From DASQEH01 sp038239485 (GTDB taxonomy: Bacteria; Actinomycetota; Actinomycetes; Propionibacteriales; Nocardioidaceae), in the NCBI GenBank assembly GCA_038239485.1, contig JBBSET010000041.1, positions 1 through 36,082 on the forward strand: a stretch of 36,082 bases of DNA. Reading direction: 5' to 3'. Below are positions 1-5,162 of the stretch, in pieces. How positions within the stretch are numbered: position 1 is the first letter of the stretch; every line of letters begins with the position of its first letter. The translations under genes were made by a program, and so were the position numbers. Below the pieces are notes generated by a model. It was given only the letters and a program-made list of their open reading frames with translations. It was not told where the DNA came from and did not search any database.

Positions 1-1
1 A

Positions 2-55
2 GTCGACCACGAACTACGCTTCACCTACGGAGTGCCTTCCGGCTGGAGTACTTGA
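2..55 (+). CDS. Possible C-terminal tail of a gene entering from the left
   Basis: Frame 2 is open from the window edge and ends with TGA at 53-55. It gives a 17-residue tail that finishes in GVPSGWST. The composition looks protein-like, but the piece is far too short to identify. Nothing obvious is seen between it and position 141. Confidence 0.25.
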   Translation, partial: VDHELRFTYGVPSGWST

Positions 56-141
56 GACGTCGTAATCCCAAGTTTCCCCTGCTCAGAGGGCACTTCCGTG
101 CTTAAACACGCGATCAAACCCCAGACGATGAATGATCCAGG

Positions 142-417
142 CTAGCCCGTGGCTTCACCGCACTTGCTCTCGAGGAACACCATCAGGGCACTACTTTCGC
201 CCAAGATGAATGGCTGGACCTGGCCGCCGCTCATCTGCCCGTGCACAAACTTCGCACGATATGGGCCGAGGCGAGCCTTGAACATCGCGTCAAGCGGTAC
301 CTGCGGAATCAAGTCGTACTCGGACAAGCTGCAGAGGTCGGCCTGCTGTTCCGCCGACAGCGCCGCCCAAATGTCTTCGAACTTGCGGGCGGTGAGGGGA
401 GTCATCTCGTAGGCCAT
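142..417 (-). CDS. Small hypothetical protein, 91 aa
   Basis: I do not recognise the family. The predicted product begins MAYEMTPLTARKFEDIWAAL and is a soluble, mixed-charge protein with an amphipathic N-terminal half and no membrane segment or signal peptide. I chose ATG at 417 because GGGAGG lies nine bases upstream (427-432). A longer frame starting at 444 would bury that ribosome site inside the gene. A hairpin (449-481) sits just upstream, so the gene is insulated from the right-hand neighbour or has its own promoter between. It is an orphan gene in an accessory-looking region. Residue composition supports real coding; function is unknown. Confidence 0.55.
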   Translation of the reverse strand: MAYEMTPLTARKFEDIWAALSAEQQADLCSLSEYDLIPQVPLDAMFKARLGPYRAKFVHGQMSGGQVQPFILGESSALMVFLESKCGEATG

Positions 418-448
418 GAGGAACAGCCTCCCACTTTTCAGCAAACGC

Positions 449-481
449 TAGCCCCCTCCCCGGTTGAGTCAGGAGGGGCTA
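449..481. terminator. Hairpin with one bulge, terminator-like
   Basis: The left arm 449-459 pairs with the right arm 472-481 over ten base pairs with one bulged C, around a 12-base loop. It sits between the small minus-strand gene and non-coding element copy 1. There is no strong T-run, so it could be a GC-type terminator or part of a structured RNA. Confidence 0.45.
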
Positions 482-489
482 GGCCGCCC

Positions 490-668
490 ACGCCCGCGAA
501 GGCGGCACCCCGGAAACGCGCCTAGGGTGGAGAGAAACCTGCGGCGTCAACGTCACCCGCCCAACGGGCGGCGCAGCAACCACGGCGCGGGAGCGATGGC
601 AGCGAGCGGTCAATCATGTCCTTTCCGTCCGCACAGACCTGACCAGCGCCGCAGTAGGTGACCCCCTC
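490..668 (+). repeat. Non-coding repeat element, copy 1
   Basis: This stretch matches 1822-1992 through most of its length. Shared blocks include GCGGCGTCAACGTCACCCGC, AACCACGGCGCGGGAGCGATGG, GTCCGCACAGACCTGACCAGCGCCG and AGTAGGTGACCCCCTC, given here only as landmarks. It can form a 6-bp hairpin (557-562 with 566-571) and runs directly into an 11-bp hairpin at 660-696. No convincing reading frame is shared by both copies, so I read it as a structured RNA gene or a small mobile or regulatory repeat. The strand is a guess from the hairpin at its right end. Confidence 0.6.
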
Positions 669-696
669 GGCTCCTAGCCATGAGACCGAGGGGGTC
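660..696 (+). terminator. Perfect 11-bp hairpin at the end of repeat copy 1
   Basis: Arms 660-670 and 686-696 are perfectly complementary around a 15-base loop. It lies at the right end of the non-coding element. The stop codon of the convergent minus-strand gene (674-676) falls inside the loop. It could end transcripts from both directions. No T-tract follows. Confidence 0.5.
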
Positions 697-886
697 GCTT
701 CCCCTCGTGCCAACTGCGGTGTTTGTCGGTCCACTTTGCATCATCGGGCACCACGGCCCCACAGGTTAGGCAAGCGACGACCGAGCGCAAACGCAGCATT
801 CGCTCGAAACCATCCGGGGGGCGATGCGCTAACGCTCTCAAGTCCCCCTTCGGGGGGCTGGCCGGCTGAGGCGCGATGTCCGTCAC
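674..886 (-). CDS. Small zinc-finger-like protein, 70 aa
   Basis: The product carries CLTC followed by 13 residues and then HRSWH, giving Cys39-x2-Cys42-x13-His56-x3-His60, the spacing of a C2H2-type zinc site. Short proteins with a CxxCG...WH tail occur widely as unnamed genes in actinobacteria and their phages; this is general knowledge and not an assignment. I placed the start at GTG 886 because a TAGTCT box (revcomp of 894-899) sits seven bases upstream, with TCGACT 17 bases further on, which would give a leaderless message. The frame stays open to a TTG at 955, so a longer form is possible. Its stop lies inside the hairpin at 660-696. Confidence 0.5.
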   Translation of the reverse strand: MTDIAPQPASPPKGDLRALAHRPPDGFERMLRLRSVVACLTCGAVVPDDAKWTDKHRSWHEGKRPPRSHG

Positions 887-893
887 TCTGCTG

Positions 894-922
894 AGACTAG
901 ACCGCGCCTCGACGGGAGTCGA
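894..922 (-). promoter_or_regulatory. Candidate leaderless promoter for the zinc-finger-like gene
   Basis: On the minus strand TCGACT (917-922) and TAGTCT (894-899) are separated by 17 bases. The -10-like box ends seven bases before the proposed GTG start. The same TCGACT plus TAnnnT arrangement appears before the sigma-factor gene at 16131-16158. Confidence 0.4.
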
Positions 923-1030
923 CGCTTCCGCCCGAGCTTGCGCTTGACGGCCCAAGGCTCGCGCTCGATACCTGCGCCAGCATCACGCCACGGTCCGATG
1001 CGGCTGTTTGAACTAAGTCAACGCGAGCTC

Positions 1031-1059
1031 TTGACAATCGACGCGTCCGACGATAGGCC
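1031..1059 (+). promoter_or_regulatory. Strong-looking promoter for the secreted protein gene
   Basis: A perfect TTGACA (1031-1036), a 17-base spacer and TAGGCC (1054-1059) lie six bases before the ATG at 1066. The geometry predicts transcription starting at or next to the start codon, so the message would be leaderless. Confidence 0.6.
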
Positions 1060-1065
1060 AGTCAC

Positions 1066-1518
1066 ATGAAACGAACTCTGGCAGGCTGCTTGCTCACCCT
1101 CGGGCTGCTAACAGCGCCCCTCGCTTCCGCCAGTGCATCGACAAGCGTGCAGAAGGTGCACTTTGAGACCACCCTGGATGCTTGCGGGGAAAGCATCTTC
1201 CTATCGGGGCCTCTCCTGTTTACCATTACAGAACAGCAACTTCACAACGGAGGCTCTCTCTTCGCCTTTCATGCGCAACCGCAGGGAATCAGGGGCACGT
1301 CGAGCAGCGGTGCTACGTACCATGCAAACGGTTTGACCCGTGACATTTCAGTGGTGGTGCCGCACGGTGGCTTCACTGAAACGTTCATCAACCGTTTTCA
1401 CATCGTAGGGACGGCTGGTGCTCCCACATACTACGTGCGGGAGACAACTCACATCACCGTCTCAGCGTCCGGCGACGTCAGGGTCTCCATCGACAACTAT
1501 CGTGAGACCTGTATGTAG
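1066..1518 (+). CDS. Secreted hypothetical protein, 150 aa
   Basis: The N-terminus is a typical Sec signal peptide: MKR, a hydrophobic stretch to about residue 19, then ASASA, with likely cleavage after Ala24. The mature part is about 125 residues, rich in beta-forming and Ser/Thr/Gly residues, with two cysteines (Cys40 and Cys149) that could form a disulfide linking the two ends. No catalytic motif is visible and I cannot name the family. It stands alone between the two copies of the non-coding repeat and has its own well-formed promoter at 1031-1059 with no ribosome site, consistent with leaderless translation. Confidence 0.75.
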   Translation: MKRTLAGCLLTLGLLTAPLASASASTSVQKVHFETTLDACGESIFLSGPLLFTITEQQLHNGGSLFAFHAQPQGIRGTSSSGATYHANGLTRDISVVVPHGGFTETFINRFHIVGTAGAPTYYVRETTHITVSASGDVRVSIDNYRETCM

Positions 1519-1821
1519 CAGTTGCGCTCACCGGCCTACTCCGTTGACGGCCAGCTCCCAGCAGTTCGAGCCGCTCAAAACCGAAGGACCTGAGAGGTCT
1601 CACCGATGTCTTGGGTGTCGATCGGGCTACGCCGAGCGACCCGCGGGTCTGGCGTGCGCTCACCGTTGCAGTCCGAGCCGCCGCGCGTCCATCTTCGCCT
1701 GATACTCAGCCTTGCGTCGCTGGGACTTGTCGCACCCCGCCTCGTGCGCCCGCCGCTGGAAGTCGTGCAGCGCACAGAGAATCCAAGACGAGGTCGGCCG
1801 CGGTCCGAGCGCGTCGAGGCT
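1519..1821. other. Mostly non-coding stretch with one gene scrap
   Basis: Apart from the minus-strand fragment ending at 1660, I see no gene here. Frames on the plus strand are Arg/Pro/Ser-rich and look like shadows. Confidence 0.4.
1660..1800 (-). pseudogene. C-terminal fragment of an unknown gene
   Basis: On the minus strand a frame without a usable start reads into CALHDFQRRAHEAGCDKSQ and on to KMDARRLGLQR, then stops at TGA (1660-1662). The charged, helix-forming composition looks like a genuine protein C-terminus. Going upstream, the frame passes into repeat copy 2 and meets a stop at 1876-1878, so the rest of the gene is missing. It is probably the remnant of a gene cut off where the repeat now lies. 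Family unknown. Confidence 0.35.
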
Positions 1822-1992
1822 ACGCCAGCGAAGGCGGCACCTCGGAGCGCGCGTAGGGTTGAGAGACCTGCGGCGTCAACGTCACCCGCGCCGCGGGCCG
1901 ACATGCAACCACGGCGCGGGAGCGATGGCCCAGCGAGCGGACCCTTCCCGTCCGCACAGACCTGACCAGCGCCGCCAGTAGGTGACCCCCTC
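1822..1992 (+). repeat. Non-coding repeat element, copy 2
   Basis: Partner of 490-668, with long shared blocks and a few indels. It can fold a 5-bp GC hairpin (1885-1889 with 1893-1897) at the same place as copy 1, though the pairing register is shifted. It ends in a short CCCC/GGGG hairpin (about 1986-2001), at the point where copy 1 ends in its 11-bp hairpin. The two copies flank the zinc-finger-like gene and the secreted protein gene. Confidence 0.6.
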
Positions 1993-2044
1993 CTAGTGGG
2001 GCGCGTCGTTAGTGTCTAGGCGGTTGGTGTTGCGGGAGAATGGG

Positions 2045-2368
2045 TTATGCCTGGTCGTCCCGCACTTGCTCTTGCCCTTCGTGATGGTGCTCCTCGGTGG
2101 CGAACTCGCTCGTCATGAGAAGTCGGTCTGCCAATGCGGCGACGCGGTCGGCAGCGGCTGCTTCGCGGTCCTGTCTTGAGAGGCGGCGGGCATGGAAGGG
2201 GCGGGCGTCGTGGATGGAGTAGTCGACGCCCCAGGTGGCGGCGTCGTGTTCGGCTTCGATGTCGCGGGCGTTTGCGTCGCGATCTCGTTGGTCGGCGAGC
2301 TCGTCGCGGCGCTCGGCCGCTGCGCGGATCATCGCGAGTGTGGTCTCGGTGAGGGGGTCGTGACTCAC
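2045..2368 (-). CDS. Charged coiled-coil-like hypothetical protein, 107 aa
   Basis: The product starts with the GTG at 2368 (reading SHDPLTETTLAMI) and is dominated by Ala/Arg/Asp/Glu, with runs such as RRDELADQRDRDANARDIEA that should form a long amphipathic helix or coiled coil. There is a His-rich tail (EEHHHE). No membrane segment or signal peptide is seen. RD-A-RD repeat proteins are common in actinobacteria, but this one has no catalytic domain attached. GAAAGG lies eight to nine bases before the GTG, which is why I prefer it to an upstream GTG at 2404. An 18-base perfect inverted repeat (2381-2398) abuts that ribosome site. Confidence 0.6.
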   Translation of the reverse strand: MSHDPLTETTLAMIRAAAERRDELADQRDRDANARDIEAEHDAATWGVDYSIHDARPFHARRLSRQDREAAAADRVAALADRLLMTSEFATEEHHHEGQEQVRDDQA

Positions 2369-2380
2369 GCGTCTGCCTTT

Positions 2381-2398
2381 CGGGCCGGTTCCGGCCCG
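2381..2398. promoter_or_regulatory. Perfect inverted repeat beside a ribosome site
   Basis: CGGGCCGG and CCGGCCCG flank two bases. On the minus strand it lies immediately upstream of the GAAAGG ribosome site of the 2045-2368 gene. It could be an operator or a 5' UTR hairpin controlling translation. Confidence 0.4.
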
Positions 2399-2787
2399 TG
2401 TCACCCCTCGAGGAGTGCGGGGGGGCGCTGCGCTGTTGAACGCCGGATGTAGTCGGTGGGCGGACTTCGGAAGAATCCACCTTTACGTTACACACAGTAA
2501 CAGGACAGCGACGCCCTGATGGATTAGTCACTAAACTTAGAGCGGGTGGCGGGCCCTCACCCGAGACCGAGAGCCTGGCGCTGGAAGCGGGTAAGGGTTT
2601 CCGGGCGTCTGTCGGTACATCGGGTGAGGTCCGCGGGTGCCCTGGTTCTCGTGGCAGGGCAGTTACAGACGATACGCGTTCACTCGCTCACCGTCACTGG
2701 TAATGCCAAAAGGTATGGTAACAACTGGAATCTCCTATTGTGGACGCCGTCTGGCACATGCCTGGCAGACAGCTGGGGGTGTGGCAC
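2399..2787. other. Intergenic stretch with two AT-rich palindromes
   Basis: This 390-base gap separates divergent small genes. It holds GTTAC-ACACA-GTAAC at 2487-2501 and TTAGT-C-ACTAA at 2524-2534, and is more AT-rich around 2480-2545 and 2695-2740 than its surroundings. The palindromes look like binding sites for dimeric regulators. I see no gene in it. Confidence 0.45.
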
Positions 2788-2982
2788 GTGATCTCTGAGT
2801 TCGTCATGACGACCCAGCAGCGCCAGTACACGGCGTGCAACAAGCTCAACAGCGCCGGATATCGCGCGACTCCCGGCGATGCACCGGAAGGGCCCACCGT
2901 CATCGTGGAGCACCCAGCCGATGATGCGAACGGGCCGGCGGTCATCGTGTGGTCGGTGGACCCTGGCGCCGAGCGCTACTGA
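2788..2982 (+). CDS. Small hypothetical protein, 64 aa
   Basis: The product reads ISEFVMTTQQRQYTACNKL after its GTG start and ends in VDPGAERY. It is soluble, with one Cys and a central beta-rich stretch (PTVIVEHP, PAVIVWSV). I chose GTG 2788 because a GGGGGT run lies about eight bases upstream; an internal ATG at 2806 is the alternative. It ends tail-to-tail with the minus-strand gene at 2976-3230, overlapping by seven bases. Function unknown. Confidence 0.5.
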   Translation: MISEFVMTTQQRQYTACNKLNSAGYRATPGDAPEGPTVIVEHPADDANGPAVIVWSVDPGAERY

Positions 2983-3230
2983 CTCGACTGATCCTCCCCG
3001 TCGAGCTCGACGATCAGCGGTTCCCCGGCACGTACGGTCCGTACCGCGTTGCGGCACCAGTCCTGGTCGGCCTTGATCCCCGAGCGGTCCAGATCGATCC
3101 GTAAGACGGCCGCGGCGGTATTGACAGGTTCGCCCTTGGTGTGGCGGTCGTTCATGGATACGACGTGGATGATGTCTGCTATCAACCCCGCGTGGTCCCA
3201 CCCGTGGCGCTCAGGGGAGGCGGATGGCAT
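2976..3230 (-). CDS. Small hypothetical protein, 84 aa
   Basis: Starts with ATG 3230 (GTG 3233 is directly upstream); GAGAGG lies eight bases before the ATG. The second half (AVLRIDLDRSGIKADQDWCR, then a hydrophobic patch and LDGED) looks like a small folded alpha/beta domain. No signal peptide. Its stop codon overlaps the end of the convergent 2788-2982 gene. The pair could be a small module, but nothing in either sequence identifies a toxin or antitoxin family. Confidence 0.5.
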   Translation of the reverse strand: MPSASPERHGWDHAGLIADIIHVVSMNDRHTKGEPVNTAAAVLRIDLDRSGIKADQDWCRNAVRTVRAGEPLIVELDGEDQSSQ

Positions 3231-3446
3231 CACACAGACCTCTCAAGCGGGAACCAGCCAAAGTGCTTGAGCGGGTTGAGACCACGATACAGCCAGTATG
3301 TCCGAGTAATACCGAAAAGGCGGGGGGTTCACCAGCCGTACTTTGTGGTGCTCGCACCAGCTCTGATGCGTTCTTGGTTGCGTGGTCGTTGTGGTTGTCA
3401 TCGGGTGCCTCTCTACTGATGGTGTGTGCTTGTCCAGAGAGGTTAT
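3231..3446. other. Non-coding junction before the Tad genes
   Basis: No convincing gene lies here. In the frame of the TadC tail a stop occurs at 3417-3419, so homology to TadC is lost within or just after this stretch. It may contain the breakpoint between accessory DNA and the pilus locus. A minus-strand frame (3211-3453) has a Ser/Thr/Gly-rich composition unlike the neighbouring genes. Confidence 0.4.
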
Positions 3447-3545
3447 GACTCAAAACTTGCCCCTGTCGTCTTCCTGATCATGCCGATCACCTTGCTTTTC
3501 GCGTTCTTCCCCGGCGTCGTCGGACTCAACATGCTCGCTCCCTAG
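3447..3545 (+). pseudogene. C-terminal remnant of a TadC/type II secretion F-like gene
   Basis: The frame ends KLAPVVFLIMPITLLFAFF, then PGVVGLNMLAP and TAG at 3543-3545. A final hydrophobic segment preceded by K-L-P and followed by FFP is the usual end of TadC-type inner-membrane proteins of Flp pilus systems. It lies exactly where tadC would, directly upstream of the pilin and TadE genes. Only about 32 codons survive; an in-frame stop at 3417 and unrelated sequence precede them. This reads as a truncated gene left by a deletion or insertion. Confidence 0.65.
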
Positions 3546-3592
3546 ACACGATCAGCACGATCAGCCACCACACGACACGAGAAGGACGACTG

Positions 3593-3763
3593 ATGACACG
3601 AGGCACACTGATGGGTCGGTTGCACGCCCGCACCGAGAGAGGCGACGTGCCGGGATGGGTGATGATCACCGTCATGACGATCGTGATCGCCTCAGCGATC
3701 CTGGTGATCTTCCAGGACCGGGTGACGACGTTCCTTAGCGACACGTTGAACCAATACATGTAG
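3593..3763 (+). CDS. Flp-type pilin-like peptide, 56 aa
   Basis: A short protein with a charged N-terminus (MTRGTLMGRLHARTERG), the conserved-looking DVPGWV turn, and one long hydrophobic helix (about residues 23-42), then a polar tail ending NQYM. Actinobacterial Tad loci regularly carry such a small DVPGW-type protein between tadC and tadE. It is the probable pilus subunit or its relative, inserted in the membrane before assembly. AGAAGGA (3580-3586) lies six bases upstream. The stop TAG is followed at once by the ATG of the next gene, so the two are translationally coupled. Confidence 0.75.
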   Translation: MTRGTLMGRLHARTERGDVPGWVMITVMTIVIASAILVIFQDRVTTFLSDTLNQYM

Positions 3764-4198
3764 ATGGCCACGTCGCTTCGGCGACACCGTGCGTGGCTCG
3801 GGCGGCGGCCATCGCGGTGGACGCGGTCGGAGAGTGGCTCCGCGATCGCCGACTTCGCCCTCGTGTCGGTGGTGTTGGTGCCACTGTTCTTCGGGGTCCT
3901 CCAGCTGGCCCTGATCTGGTACGTCAAGACGACCTTGACGTCGGCTGCGTCTGAGGGCGCTCATTACGGTGCGACCTTCGACCGGACGGTCGCGGACGGA
4001 CAACAACGCACCTCGCAGACGATCGCGGACGTCTTCGGCGCCAGGTTCTCCACCCGGGTGTCGGCGAGGGCGACATCACTGGACGGACAGCCCGGCGTCG
4101 AGGTCGACGTCCGTGCCGACGTACCGGTACTCGCGTTCTGGGGACCGACCGTGACGGTCGACGTCAGCGGGCACGCGATCAAGGAGGTGCTCCCCTGA
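3764..4198 (+). CDS. TadE-like pilus assembly protein, 144 aa
   Basis: TadE family: an N-terminal arginine-rich cytoplasmic stretch, then GSAIADFALVSVVLVPLFFG with a single membrane helix at about residues 26-50, followed by a periplasmic/extracellular domain. The S-A-I-A-D-F start of the helix resembles a class III prepilin cleavage region. TadE proteins are pseudopilins that help build Flp pili. The ATG directly follows the stop of the pilin-like gene. The next TadE-like gene overlaps its stop. No Tad ATPase, TadB or prepilin peptidase is present in the window, so this set may not work alone. Confidence 0.8.
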   Translation: MATSLRRHRAWLGRRPSRWTRSESGSAIADFALVSVVLVPLFFGVLQLALIWYVKTTLTSAASEGAHYGATFDRTVADGQQRTSQTIADVFGARFSTRVSARATSLDGQPGVEVDVRADVPVLAFWGPTVTVDVSGHAIKEVLP

Positions 4199-4653
4199 GG
4201 CGGCACCGCCGACAGACTCGCGCGGGCGAGACCGGGTCGGCCCTGATCGAGCTGACCTGGCTGGGCCTGCTGCTGCCGATCCCGCTGGTCTACGTCGTCA
4301 TCACACTCGTCACGGTGCAGCGGTCCGCGTACGGCGCGACCGAGGCCGCTCGGGCGGCCGGCAGGGCATTCATCTTGTCCCCTGATCTGCAGAGCGCCAA
4401 CGACCGGGCCTACCAGGCGGCGAGGATCGCGATGCAGGACCAAGGCGTCGATCTGGCCCGGGCCGATCTGCTCATCGAGTGCGGGCCGACGCCGCAGTCC
4501 TGCCTGCAGCCCGGCTCGACCGTCCGGGTGCGGATCGACCTCGACGTCCGGCTACCGCTGATGCCGACCGTGCTTGGTCGGTCCGCGGGGAGCGTCGCCG
4601 TCGATGTGTCGCATACGGAGCCGTACGGGACCTTCCGCGAGGCCCGACCGTGA
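4195..4653 (+). CDS. Second TadE-like pilus protein, 152 aa, CTG start
   Basis: The frame encodes RRHRRQTRAGETGSALIELT followed by a hydrophobic helix (WLGLLLPIPLVYVVITLV) and a soluble domain with a Cys pair (CGPTPQSC). The G-S-A-L-I-E-L-T motif plus helix is a TadE/pseudopilin signature. The first ATG (4315) falls after the helix, so an ATG start would delete the defining part. I propose CTG at 4195: AAGGAGG (4181-4187) sits seven bases upstream, and the CTGA overlaps the previous stop exactly as coupled genes do. A GTG in frame is not available upstream. Confidence 0.7.
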   Translation: MRRHRRQTRAGETGSALIELTWLGLLLPIPLVYVVITLVTVQRSAYGATEAARAAGRAFILSPDLQSANDRAYQAARIAMQDQGVDLARADLLIECGPTPQSCLQPGSTVRVRIDLDVRLPLMPTVLGRSAGSVAVDVSHTEPYGTFREARP

Positions 4654-5102
4654 CATCGGCTGCGGCCTCGTCGCCGAGCCGGCCCAACGAGTGCGGCCAG
4701 ATCACCGCCATGCTGGTGCTGTTCAGCATCTGCCTGCTGCTGGCCATCATCGCGGTCACCGATATCTCCGGCAGCTATTTGCGCCGGCAAGCCGCGATGT
4801 CGCTGGCCGACGGCGCTGCCCTGTCCGCTTCTGACGCGGCCGCGGCGGGCAGCGTCTACGGTTCCGACGACGACGGCTTCGTCGCCATCGACGCCAACGC
4901 CGCGTCGGCCGCCGTCACGTCGTACCTCCGAGCGACGGGCGCGTACGACGACTACCCGGGCCTCGACGTCCATGTCACCGTCGTCGGCCACACCGTCGAG
5001 GTGTATCTGACGATGCCGTACGACCTGCCCATCACTGTGCCAGGAGTGGTGGGTGCCGCCACCATCCACGGCAGTGGCGCCGCTGAGATGCCGATCTACT
5101 GA
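4650..5102 (+). CDS. TadE/G-like pilus assembly protein, 150 aa
   Basis: Starts at GTG 4650, overlapping the previous stop by four bases (GTGA). After about 20 residues comes CGQITAMLVLFSICLLLAII, a single helix, then a region with RRQAAMSLADGAALSASDAA, typical of the TadE/G-like proteins found last in actinobacterial Tad operons, where the helix is followed by a QxAADAAALAAA-type segment. A globular outer part of roughly 80 residues follows. It is the last gene of the pilus set and faces the convergent 5163-6467 gene across 60 bases. A longer reading frame upstream is only a shadow of the previous gene. Confidence 0.8.
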   Translation: MTSAAASSPSRPNECGQITAMLVLFSICLLLAIIAVTDISGSYLRRQAAMSLADGAALSASDAAAAGSVYGSDDDGFVAIDANAASAAVTSYLRATGAYDDYPGLDVHVTVVGHTVEVYLTMPYDLPITVPGVVGAATIHGSGAAEMPIY

Positions 5103-5162
5103 CGCACTCGACCGTAGCGCTGACCGGGCCGGCCATGGGCAGGCAGACCTCCGTGCCTTTCG

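Noticed and set aside
490..1992. True base-pair covariation between the two repeat copies
   Set aside because: Both copies form a hairpin at the same site, but the paired columns are shifted by a base or more, so this is not strict covariation.
2546..2791. Plus-strand frame of 81 codons
   Set aside because: Arg/Trp-rich composition, no ribosome site, and it crosses AT-rich intergenic DNA; likely chance.
3211..3453. Minus-strand frame with a SVLLGHTGCIVVSTRS stretch
   Set aside because: No usable ribosome site and atypical composition. It overlaps the 2976-3230 gene and the junction region; possibly an old insertion-sequence end, but I cannot show it.
4479..4649. Upstream extension of the TadE/G-like gene
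   Set aside because: It overlaps the previous TadE-like gene out of frame; GTG 4650 gives the coupled start.
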